A stretch of DNA of 64,000 nucleotides from Bradyrhizobium canariense (GTDB lineage: Bacteria; Pseudomonadota; Alphaproteobacteria; Rhizobiales; Xanthobacteraceae). The stretch is from assembly GCF_019402665.1 (NCBI RefSeq), contig NZ_VSST01000021.1, forward strand, positions 44,145-108,144, written 5' to 3'. Below, in pieces: positions 41,245 through 48,709 of the stretch (position 1 is its first letter; each line of letters begins with the position of its first letter). A program made the position numbers and the translations under genes. The notes under the pieces were generated by a model. It made no database searches, was not told the DNA's origin, and saw nothing but the letters and a program-made list of their open reading frames with translations.

Positions 41245-41800
41245 ATGCGTTCTTTCATCTACTACGTCGTCCGACCGGCTTGCCGACGGACGGCGATTTC
41301 ACCATCCGCTCCGTGCAGGTTGATGACGACGCCGATTCCGTCGTGCGAAATCTCATTTCGGTCGATCCCTACATGCGTGGGCGAATGATCGACCGCAAGA
41401 ACTACCTACCTCCATTCGAACTGAATAGGCCGACGCGGTCGGCAAGGTGGTGAAATCGCGGGTTCCGTGGCCGTCGGCGGCTAAGTCATCAAAATGCCGG
41501 GGTGGCGCGAATACGCAAGATCGGGCGATTGATTTTCGGAAGATCGATGTGTCGCTCGGTAGGGCGTCGACGTTTCCCGATGCCATCGGCCCGCCCGGAT
41601 TGCCAGCCCGGCTGGGCTCTCCAAGGTCGCAAGCTGGGGGATGCCACGTGATTGGCAGCGCGGGCCCCTCGGACAAATGCGGGTGGCTCCCGGAGTCGAC
41701 CGTGCCATCAACTACGAGAGCGGAGACCTTCCGGCTGCAGATGGGCAAGGCTTGGTCACGATCTGACAACTGCACCCCGCCGCGAGTGGCAATGTTTTCT
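41245..41800 (+). pseudogene. Decayed NADP-dependent oxidoreductase gene (PTGR-like MDR family)
   Basis: The start MRSFIYYVVRP at 41245 is followed by a frameshift near 41278 into PTGLPTDGDFTIRSVQVDDD, VVRNLISVDPYMRGRMIDRKN and LPPFELNR. Further frames hold FRKIDVSLG and CHVIGSAGPSDKCGWL, then DRAINYESGDLPAA. In order these match zinc-free medium-chain reductases of the prostaglandin/leukotriene reductase type, but with stops, frameshifts and missing segments, including the nucleotide-binding glycines. Its promoter operator (41211) is intact, so it was once part of the GntR-controlled set. Confidence 0.7.
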
Positions 41801-41811
41801 CACCGAGGAAA

Positions 41812-43143
41812 TCACGTCGACAGAATGGCATCAATGGTGTCGACCAGAATGTCGGCGTGGTCTCTCTTAAAAACGAGCGGGGGCCGGATCTTCAGGACGT
41901 TGGCACCAGGACCCGTGGCGCTGATGAGCACTCCGGCACGGCGAGCAGCATTGACGACATGCGTTGCCAGATCGGGAGCCGGCTCTTTTCGGAGTCGGTC
42001 CTTTACGAATTCTACGCCGACGAAAAGTCCTGCCCCCCTCACGTCGCCGATCTGTTCATGACTGGCCGCGAGCACCTCAAAGCGCTCTTTGAGATAGTTC
42101 CCGACATCGCGAGCGTTTTCGATGAGACTTTCCTCCTCAATGACACCAAGTGTTGCCATCGCCGCCGCACAAGCCACAGGATTACCTCCGAACGTACTAA
42201 AATAGCGCGCCGTGCGACCGAATTCGTCGATGACATGTGGTTTGGCCACGATGCCGGCGATCGGATGCCCATTTCCCATCGGTTTGCCTAGCGTGACAAT
42301 GTCCGGAACGAGCCCATGCCGCGCGAATCCCCACATGCTCTCACCTGTCCGCCCGAATCCCGCTTGAACCTCGTCCGCGATGAAGAGTCCTCCTTCCGAC
42401 CGGACCAACTCGACCGCTTCCCGGAGAAATCCCGGAGGATCCGACAAGACACCGTCGCTCGAGAAGATCGTGTCGCAAACGACGGCTGCGACCCGAATGC
42501 CGTGCTTACGCATGTCGACCAGGGCCGAATGGACGCCAGAAGCAAATTCGGCTCCAACGTCGGGCCCTTTGCAGCGATACAGATCCGGAGCGCCTACGGT
42601 CCGAACAAACGGTCCGCGCTGCACGTTCGGCCCGAGCGATGGAGACAGCTTCGATACCGCGTCGGTAACGCCGTGATAGGCCAAATCCGTAACGATGAAG
42701 CCTTCGCCTCCCGTATATGCCTTTGCGATGCGTATCGCGAGATCGTTGCTTTCGCTGCCCGTGCAGGTGAACATGACGTTGCTGAGCTCATCGGGAAAAT
42801 GGCCGAGCAATCGCTCCGCATAGTCAACGATCTTTTCGTGCAGATAACGCGTATGGGTATTTAGAACCGCAGCCTGCTCGCAAACCGCTGCCACGACCTT
42901 CGGGTGGCAGTGACCCACCGCCGCCACGTTGTTGTAGGCATCCAGATAGCGTTTCCCGTCGTGGTCGTACAACCAGACGTCATGGCCTCTGACAATATGC
43001 AGCGGATCCTGGTAAAAGAGTCTGTAGGCGGGCCCTAAAACTGCTTCGCGCCGCTCCAGTATCTTGCGGGCAGTCGGATCCAGCCCATGCGTCCGGCCTG
43101 GAACGAACGAGTTCACCATCCCGGCAACGAAATCACGGCTCAA
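41812..43143 (-). CDS. Class III PLP enzyme of the AGXT2L/phospho-lyase-like aminotransferase group
   Basis: A 443-residue fold-type I PLP enzyme. Seen: HDVWLYDHDGKRYLDAYNNVAAVGHCHPKVV near residues 53-83, NTHTRYLHEKIVDYAERLL near 95-113, CTGSESNDLAIRIA near 127-140, ADEVQAGFGRTGESMWGF near 245-262, and the PLP lysine in VTLGKPMGNGHPIAG near 272-286. AYNNVAAVGHCHP and NTHTRYLHE are typical of the ethanolamine-phosphate and 5-phosphohydroxylysine phospho-lyases, not of ordinary GABA aminotransferases. The TTG start lies 7 bases after AAGGAG and overlaps the kinase gene by 11 bp. The overlapping kinase supports a phosphorylate-then-eliminate pathway, but true transamination is not excluded. Confidence 0.88.
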   Translation of the reverse strand: MSRDFVAGMVNSFVPGRTHGLDPTARKILERREAVLGPAYRLFYQDPLHIVRGHDVWLYDHDGKRYLDAYNNVAAVGHCHPKVVAAVCEQAAVLNTHTRYLHEKIVDYAERLLGHFPDELSNVMFTCTGSESNDLAIRIAKAYTGGEGFIVTDLAYHGVTDAVSKLSPSLGPNVQRGPFVRTVGAPDLYRCKGPDVGAEFASGVHSALVDMRKHGIRVAAVVCDTIFSSDGVLSDPPGFLREAVELVRSEGGLFIADEVQAGFGRTGESMWGFARHGLVPDIVTLGKPMGNGHPIAGIVAKPHVIDEFGRTARYFSTFGGNPVACAAAMATLGVIEEESLIENARDVGNYLKERFEVLAASHEQIGDVRGAGLFVGVEFVKDRLRKEPAPDLATHVVNAARRAGVLISATGPGANVLKIRPPLVFKRDHADILVDTIDAILST

Positions 43144-44194
43144 TTGGTTTCTCCTTGCATGCCCACATCAAGCCACGACGAAATTCGTGGCGCGACACGT
43201 TGTGAAGCGCTTGCAGTCCCGCCCATGCCCGCGCACTGTTTCTCAAGATATAAGTGCCGTTCCCGGGTTGATGGGCGGCTCGCCAGGCTGAGATGATTCC
43301 CACTAGCACTTGGCGCGCACGCACCAGATCCAAGACGACATCCAGCTCCTCCGACATGAGCGGCGTCGAACGGTGGTAGGCTCGAATGACGTCCGAGACC
43401 ACCGCAACGGGGCTTTGGCCGTCGTAGTCCTGGTAGGCCAGAGCCGTCGATACGTCGGTCACGAGTGGAGCTAGAATGATATCCCCAAAGTCGATAACCC
43501 CGGATATCGCGAACGGTGCCGAGCTTTCGAAAAGCACGTTATGCGGATTGAAATCGTTATGAATGACTTGCTTTCGTAGTCTTGGCAGCGATGGAGCCGC
43601 ACGCTCCTCGTACTCATCAAGCGTTATCTCGGCGAGTCGACGCTTCTCCGGATCGTTCACGAATCCGATTGCACTTCGGACACGCAGTGCGTCTGCGGCA
43701 TTCCAAAGCAGGTCGTGATCGGACGCGGGATGTTCAAATGTGCGCAGCCCGGCGTCGATCAGCGCGAGCGTAGTGCCGACCGCTGACCGGATTTCGCTGG
43801 TCCCTTTGGCGGCGCCGAGCGGGGCCCCCGGCATGTACGACATCAGCCGCGCGACGTGCGGCCTGTTGCCGAATGTCTCCTGTGGCTGATCGATTCCTTC
43901 CGTTGTGGCGATGATTCGCGGCACGGGTAGCGACGGAGATTCACGCTCGAGGTGACGGAGCGCGGCAGTTTGCAAATCCGTGACGTTTGGATCTTCGGCC
44001 GGATTTGTGATCTTCAACAGATATGGTCCTCCGGGAGCGTCGATCCGGAAATTTGCGTCGCGCTCGCTCGACAGCGTCCGCACTTGACCGACCAGGTTAT
44101 AGCGCCTCCTCAGAACGTCGGCGGCTTCTAAAGCCGACACCTCCGTTGGAGGAGTTTCCAACAGATGATCCAATTCGAACCTGTCCGACATCAT
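43133..44194 (-). CDS. Aminoglycoside phosphotransferase-fold kinase (hydroxylysine kinase-like)
   Basis: About 353 residues with the APH/choline-kinase fold. Seen: GPYLLKITNP near residues 55-65 (ATP-binding lysine), the Brenner motif VIHNDFNPHNVLFES near 212-226, and the magnesium-binding GVIDFGDIILAPLVTDVS near 233-250. It would phosphorylate a hydroxyl group of a small amine or amino alcohol. ATG at 44194 or 44191 and TTG at 44197 are all possible starts. It overlaps the class III PLP gene by 11 bp, so the two are translationally coupled. The animal enzymes for hydroxylysine (AGPHD1 plus the AGXT2L2 phospho-lyase) form the same pair. An operator copy lies 67 bp upstream. Confidence 0.85.
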   Translation of the reverse strand: MMSDRFELDHLLETPPTEVSALEAADVLRRRYNLVGQVRTLSSERDANFRIDAPGGPYLLKITNPAEDPNVTDLQTAALRHLERESPSLPVPRIIATTEGIDQPQETFGNRPHVARLMSYMPGAPLGAAKGTSEIRSAVGTTLALIDAGLRTFEHPASDHDLLWNAADALRVRSAIGFVNDPEKRRLAEITLDEYEERAAPSLPRLRKQVIHNDFNPHNVLFESSAPFAISGVIDFGDIILAPLVTDVSTALAYQDYDGQSPVAVVSDVIRAYHRSTPLMSEELDVVLDLVRARQVLVGIISAWRAAHQPGNGTYILRNSARAWAGLQALHNVSRHEFRRGLMWACKEKPIEP

Positions 44195-44260
44195 CAAGTG
44201 TCCCGCGGCTTCATGAGCATTGACATTGCGCCGCAGCCAAGGAACAACAGGCGCTCACAA

Positions 44261-44276
44261 TTCTGTTGTACCAGAA
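44261..44276. promoter_or_regulatory. TTCTG-N6-CAGAA operator, site E (kinase/PLP operon)
   Basis: TTCTG-TTGTAC-CAGAA, both arms perfect, lies 67 bp upstream of the kinase gene. Confidence 0.6.
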
Positions 44277-44462
44277 ATAACTTGTTTCCACAACAGAAAA
44301 GCCCGCCGCGTGGAACGCAGGATCCCGCGAGGAATCCTCTCATCGAGGCGAGCATCAGGGCCTCGCGATAAGTGCCCGCCCCCTGTTCACTGGAGGCTTG
44401 TTTCGCGGGCGGGAGTCCGGTGTTGGCCGCGATCCTTATTCCCGCCTCGTCCAGCTCACGTC

Positions 44463-44735
44463 GGAATGAAGATGGCCACCATCTCGTTCGTGGTCGGCCC
44501 ATACTCGACGAGGATTCCAGGGCGCCATGATGCTTTCCTGCGCCTCCGTCAGGGAGCCACCAGAATAAGTGTGTACACAAGAGACTTGGCTGGGAGCGAG
44601 TATTGGGGGCACTGACGGGTTTTACCGCAATCGACACCAAGGCGAGATCGGTCGGTACGGTAGCGACCTTGAACATTATCGTCGTGCCGTTCTCATATTC
44701 GGTGATGAGATCGGTAAATGTGCCGCTAAGGCGCT
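44463..44735 (-). pseudogene. Collapsed second hyuAB locus (hyuA 5' end joined near a hyuB 3' part)
   Basis: Minus-strand frames give SGTFTDLITEYENGTTIMFK and VATVPTDLA (44735 to about 44623), the N-terminal region of a HyuA protein, matching GGTFTDLIVEYDDGAVKMFKAATVPSD of the intact gene. Then PGILVEYGPTTNEMVAIFIP (44527 to about 44463) matches the C-terminal part of HyuB. Everything between has been deleted. The order is that of a normal hyuA-hyuB operon, so one large internal deletion explains it. The two remnants differ from the intact copies, so this was a divergent second system. Confidence 0.65.
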
Positions 44736-44773
44736 GCGTCTGTAGCCACGTAGCCGAACCCGGTGGAAGCCTA

Positions 44774-44789
44774 TTCTGACATGGCAGAA
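44774..44789. promoter_or_regulatory. TTCTG-N6-CAGAA operator, site F
   Basis: TTCTG-ACATGG-CAGAA, both arms perfect, lies between the collapsed hyuA start and the ribose-type transporter. It sits where the operator of the lost hyuA would have been, as with the intact hyuA. Confidence 0.6.
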
Positions 44790-44873
44790 TTCGTCAAGAC
44801 AATTTCTCTTTAAACACGCCGACCCCTTGTCGCTCATCGACGCCCACTGAATCCAGTTGAGTGCGCTACCGTA

Positions 44874-44889
44874 TTCTGATATGTCAGAA
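44874..44889. promoter_or_regulatory. TTCTG-N6-CAGAA operator, site G (ribose-type ABC transporter)
   Basis: TTCTG-ATATGT-CAGAA, both arms perfect, lies 99 bp upstream of the binding-protein gene and 100 bp from site F, centre to centre. Confidence 0.65.
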
Positions 44890-44988
44890 ATTAAAGGGCG
44901 CGTTCAATAGGAAAAAGCTCAACATCAATTGCGCATCATGACGTGCGACGTCGGTCTCTATCTTTCATTCGAACCCTGAGGATTTGCT

Positions 44989-46089
44989 ATGCCAAGCACG
45001 ACATGCCTTTCTCCCAACCGACTTCGGCCGATCCGCTCCGCACTTGGGTTGGCGGCTCTTTCACTTGCCGCCACTGCGATGACACCGGCCGCGGCCGACA
45101 CGCCGTGGTTTCCGATGAAGGTCTACGATGCGTCATCGGGAGCGCCGAAGCCCGCGGAGTACACGCCGCTGCCGAAGGCGGAGAAGCCCTATAAGCTCTG
45201 CGTGCTCTTCCCGCACATGAAGGACAGTTTCTGGGTGGCGGTCGCCTACGGAATCGTGAAGCAAGCGGAGGCCATGAACGTCAACATGAACCTCTATGAA
45301 GCCGGCGGCTACGAGAACCTGCCCAAGCAACTCTCGCAATTCGACGACTGCATGGCGAGCGGCCCGGATGCCATCATCGTCGGCGCCATCTCGGGCGCCG
45401 GGCTGAGCAAGAAATTTGAAGAAGCCAAGGCCAAGGGCGTGCCGGTCGTCGGCGTCACCAACCCGCTGCCGCCCAATGCCTTGCCCGCGGCCAACTATGT
45501 CGACTTCGTCGCGATGGGAGAAGTCACCGGCGAAGGCCTGCTGGCGCAGACGAAGCCCGGAGACAAGCTCAACATCGTGACGTTCCCCGGGCCGGCCGGT
45601 TCAGGCTGGGCGGAATCGTTCAACGAGGGCTTCAAGAAGGCGATCGCCAAGAACCCGAACGCCAAGATTCTCGGCGAGAAGTTCGGCGACTCCGGAGTCG
45701 CGGTGCAGCTCCAGCTCATCCAGGACGCGCTGCAGGCCTATCCCGGCATGAACGTGATTTGGGGCACCGCGCCGACCGCCGAAGCTGCGATCGGCGCCGT
45801 TGCCGAGGCCGGCCGAAACGACATGAAGATCGTATCGTCTTACGAAAATCAGGCGATGCTCGACGCGCTCAACCGCGGCGATATCCTCGCCTTCGCAACC
45901 CAGTATCCCGTGGGCGAAGGCGCCATGGCGATCGACCAGGCCGTGCGCCTTATCGAGAAGAAGGCGGTCATGAGCCTTGTTCAACCGGTGGCCACGGCAA
46001 TCGACAAGACCACCGTGCCGAAGCTGCAGATGGATCTCGTGCTGGCGCCGGCAAGCTGGACCCCGGTCTATTCGGTCAAGGCCAGGTGA
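44989..46089 (+). CDS. Sugar/TorT-like ABC transporter periplasmic binding protein
   Basis: A 366-residue type I periplasmic binding protein of the RbsB/TorT group, with a signal peptide ending near TPAAAD. Seen: YKLCVLFPHMKDSFWVAVAYGIVKQAEAMNVNMNLYEAGGYENLPKQLSQFDDCMASGPDAIIVGA near residues 68-133, then VVGVTNPLPP and MNVIWGTAPTAEAAIGAVAEAG. The phrase HMKDSFWVAVAYGI resembles TorT more than sugar binders, so the ligand may be an amine or other small solute. GAGGA lies upstream of the ATG. It is followed by an intercistronic hairpin and the ATPase gene, and preceded by two operators. Confidence 0.9.
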   Translation: MPSTTCLSPNRLRPIRSALGLAALSLAATAMTPAAADTPWFPMKVYDASSGAPKPAEYTPLPKAEKPYKLCVLFPHMKDSFWVAVAYGIVKQAEAMNVNMNLYEAGGYENLPKQLSQFDDCMASGPDAIIVGAISGAGLSKKFEEAKAKGVPVVGVTNPLPPNALPAANYVDFVAMGEVTGEGLLAQTKPGDKLNIVTFPGPAGSGWAESFNEGFKKAIAKNPNAKILGEKFGDSGVAVQLQLIQDALQAYPGMNVIWGTAPTAEAAIGAVAEAGRNDMKIVSSYENQAMLDALNRGDILAFATQYPVGEGAMAIDQAVRLIEKKAVMSLVQPVATAIDKTTVPKLQMDLVLAPASWTPVYSVKAR

Positions 46090-46108
46090 GCCCTGCGGGC
46101 AAGCCCTT

Positions 46109-46134
46109 GAGGCGGGAGATGCATCTCCCGCCTC
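46109..46134 (+). promoter_or_regulatory. Intercistronic hairpin between binding protein and ATPase genes
   Basis: GAGGCGGGAGATG (46109-46121) and CATCTCCCGCCTC (46122-46134) form a perfect 26-nt palindrome that folds as a long GC-rich hairpin 20 bp after the binding-protein stop. No T tract follows. As at 32102-32128, it probably stabilises the binding-protein message. Confidence 0.7.
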
Positions 46135-46157
46135 TCAACCGGCCTCCGGAGAAGCCG

Positions 46158-47696
46158 ATGGATACCGATATCGACCCGCAGCTAGTCCCGCCTCTGCTTC
46201 GATTGCGAGGAATCTCAAAGCGGTTTTCGGGCGTCCGTGCGCTCGACCGGGTTGATCTCGATGTCCGTGCCGGCGAACTCCATGTCCTGTTCGGTGAGAA
46301 CGGTGCTGGCAAGTCGACCCTTATCAACCTCGTGTCGGGAACGTTTCCGCCTGACGAAGGCACGTTCCATTTCGCTGGCGACGCGATCCACAATTTCACT
46401 CCCCAGCGTGCGCGCGCGATCGGCATCAGTCCTGTATTTCAGGAATTCTCGCTCGTCCCTAGCCTGACTGTGGAAGAGAACCTGTTCCTTGGCCGCGAAG
46501 TCGCCAGGAGCGGAGTCTTGCGCTCAGGCCAGATGCGCAAGCGCGCACGGGCGCTGATCGACGAACTCGGCTTCGACCTCGATCCCTCGCGACGGGTCGA
46601 TGACCTTTCGCGCGCGCACCAGCAGATGGCCGAGATAGCCAAGGCGTTGCTCGGCAAGATTCGCCTGTTGATCCTGGATGAGCCGACTGCTTCACTGACC
46701 GAGCGTGAGACCGGGCGACTGTTCGAACTGATCGCCCGGCTCAAAAGCCAGAACGTCGGACTGATCTATGTCTCGCATCGCATGCGCGAGATCCGGGCCC
46801 TGGCCGACCGCGTGACCGTGCTGCGCGATGGCCGTCACATCCGCACCCTCGACGCCGCGACCTCGACCGACGGTGAGTTGGTCGAACTGATGACGGGGCG
46901 CAAGATCGACCTCTTGTTTCCGACCATCGCGCACGAGCCGGACAAGTTGATGGTCGATATCGAAAATCTGACGCTCACCGACGGCAGCGTTTGTGACGTG
47001 AGCCTGCACGCCCGGGCCGGCGAGATCACAGGCATCGCGGGCCTGGTCGGCTGCGGTAAGTCGGAGCTGATCCGCGCGATCTACGGGATCGAGCCGACGG
47101 CCTCCGGCACGATAAGGATTGACGGCGCGCCGTACGAATCGCCGGCGCCGCGGCGAAGCCTGAAGCGCGGGATCGCCTACTTCCCCGCCAATCGGATCGC
47201 CGAAGGGCTCGCGCTGTCCCGGTCGATCCGCGAGAACGCCTCGATGACCGTGCTTGACCTGCCGGCTTTCGCGCGATTCGGCATATTGCGGCAGGCCGTC
47301 GAGCGTACAAGGATCGCGGGCATCATGGCGCAATTGCAGCTCAGGCCGCCCAATATCGAACGACCCGCGGGCGCGCTGTCCGGTGGCAACCGCCAGAAGG
47401 TCATGCTCGGCCGTGCTTTGACGCGCGAGCTTACCGTGTTCTTGTTCGATGAGCCCAGCGTCGGCATCGACGTCGGCGCCAAGCTTGAAGTCTACGAGTT
47501 TATGAAGCGCCTGGTCGAGGCCGGCGCCGCCGTGATCGTCGTCTCGTCCGAACTACCGGAGGTGCTGGCGCTGTCGAACCGGCTCTATGTGATGCATCAC
47601 GGCCGCATCGCGGCCGAGTTGACGGGCGCCGAAAAGACGGAGCAGAACGTGCTTTCAAGCTTCTTCCGGGATCATCTCACGGCGGAGGTCGCATGA
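46158..47696 (+). CDS. Ribose-type ABC transporter ATP-binding protein (double ATPase, RbsA-like)
   Basis: About 512 residues with two ABC domains. First domain: Walker A GENGAGKST near residues 46-54, RAHQQMAEIAKALL as a degenerate signature near 153-166, Walker B LLILDEPTASLT near 171-182 and VSHRMRE near 204. Second domain: GLVGCGKSELIRAIYGIEP near 294-312 (Walker A variant), signature LSGGNRQKVMLGRAL near 405-419, Walker B FLFDEPSVGIDVG near 425-437. This two-domain form is typical of RbsA/XylG. The start at 46158 has GGAG 6 bases upstream. It overlaps the first permease by 4 bp. Confidence 0.93.
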   Translation: MDTDIDPQLVPPLLRLRGISKRFSGVRALDRVDLDVRAGELHVLFGENGAGKSTLINLVSGTFPPDEGTFHFAGDAIHNFTPQRARAIGISPVFQEFSLVPSLTVEENLFLGREVARSGVLRSGQMRKRARALIDELGFDLDPSRRVDDLSRAHQQMAEIAKALLGKIRLLILDEPTASLTERETGRLFELIARLKSQNVGLIYVSHRMREIRALADRVTVLRDGRHIRTLDAATSTDGELVELMTGRKIDLLFPTIAHEPDKLMVDIENLTLTDGSVCDVSLHARAGEITGIAGLVGCGKSELIRAIYGIEPTASGTIRIDGAPYESPAPRRSLKRGIAYFPANRIAEGLALSRSIRENASMTVLDLPAFARFGILRQAVERTRIAGIMAQLQLRPPNIERPAGALSGGNRQKVMLGRALTRELTVFLFDEPSVGIDVGAKLEVYEFMKRLVEAGAAVIVVSSELPEVLALSNRLYVMHHGRIAAELTGAEKTEQNVLSSFFRDHLTAEVA

Positions 47697-48709
47697 GCAC
47701 AGGGCTAATCGCAGCGGAGCCGCGCAGCGCGACTGACCTGCGATCGATTGCGGGCGAGATCGGGTTCTTGCCGGCACTGCTCGTGCTGCTCGTGGCCGGC
47801 ATGTCCGCCGTAGATCCGCAATTCTATGGCACCGTCAACATCCTCAATATCCTACGCAACGCCTCCCTGCTGGCGATCGTGGCCTCCGGGCAGGCGCTAG
47901 TGATTGTCGCAGGCGGCTTCGATTTATCGGTCGGCGCGGTGGTCGCGCTCGCAAGCGTGGTCACCGCCAAGACCATGGCGACTACGGCCGCCGCATTTCC
48001 CGGCAACACCGCCCTTATCATCGCAAGCGGCGTCGCCGCCGGACTGGGCTGCGGGATCCTGGTCGGGCTCGTCAACGGATTCTGCGTCGCAAAGCTCAAG
48101 GTTTCCGGCTTCGTGGTGACCCTGGGCACGATGTCGGCGACCGCTGGCGTCGGCCTCATGATCACGAGCGGTATCCCCGTCTACGGCATGCCCGACAATT
48201 TCGTGAAGGGCTTTGGCCGTGCGCAAGCGTTCGGCCTTCCTACTGCCGTCCACGTGGCGATCGCGGCAATCCTGGTGATGGTGTTCGCGCAGCGGCGCAC
48301 GCTGTTCGGTCGTTACATCTACGCGATCGGCGGCAATGTCGATGCGGCCGTAATGTCGGGGGTGTCGATCCAACGCCATATCGTGGGCACCTATGTCGTC
48401 TCGAGCTTGCTCGCGGCTTTGACCGGGATCCTGCTGACCGCGCAGGTCGGCTCCGGCCAGGCGAGCTTCGGCGGCGACCGGATGATGCTGCAATCGATCG
48501 CCGCTGCCGTCATCGGCGGGGTCAGCCCGCGCGGTGGCGTCGGCCGGGTCGAAATCGTCGCCATCAGCGCGCTGTTCCTGACTATTCTCGGCAATGCGCT
48601 CAACCTGCTGCACGTCGACTCCCGCCTGCAGCCGATCTTTCTCGGCGTAATCATGGTAGCGGCCGTCGCGCTCGACGAGCTCAGCCGACGGAGAAAATCC
48701 GGTGTCTGA
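47693..48709 (+). CDS. Ribose-type ABC transporter permease 1 (RbsC-like)
   Basis: A 338-residue permease with about ten hydrophobic segments. Family motifs: NILNILRNASLLAIVASGQALVIVAGGFDLSVGAVVALASVV near residues 49-90, VNGFCVAKLKVSGFVVTLGTMSATAG near 125-150, the GGN of YIYAIGGNVDAAVMSGVSI near 205-223, and VIGGVSPRGGVGRVE near 275-290. It starts within the ATPase stop (ATGA) and its end overlaps the second permease. Most such transporters have a single permease gene; here two different ones follow each other, so the channel is probably a heterodimer. Confidence 0.92.
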   Translation: MSTGLIAAEPRSATDLRSIAGEIGFLPALLVLLVAGMSAVDPQFYGTVNILNILRNASLLAIVASGQALVIVAGGFDLSVGAVVALASVVTAKTMATTAAAFPGNTALIIASGVAAGLGCGILVGLVNGFCVAKLKVSGFVVTLGTMSATAGVGLMITSGIPVYGMPDNFVKGFGRAQAFGLPTAVHVAIAAILVMVFAQRRTLFGRYIYAIGGNVDAAVMSGVSIQRHIVGTYVVSSLLAALTGILLTAQVGSGQASFGGDRMMLQSIAAAVIGGVSPRGGVGRVEIVAISALFLTILGNALNLLHVDSRLQPIFLGVIMVAAVALDELSRRRKSGV

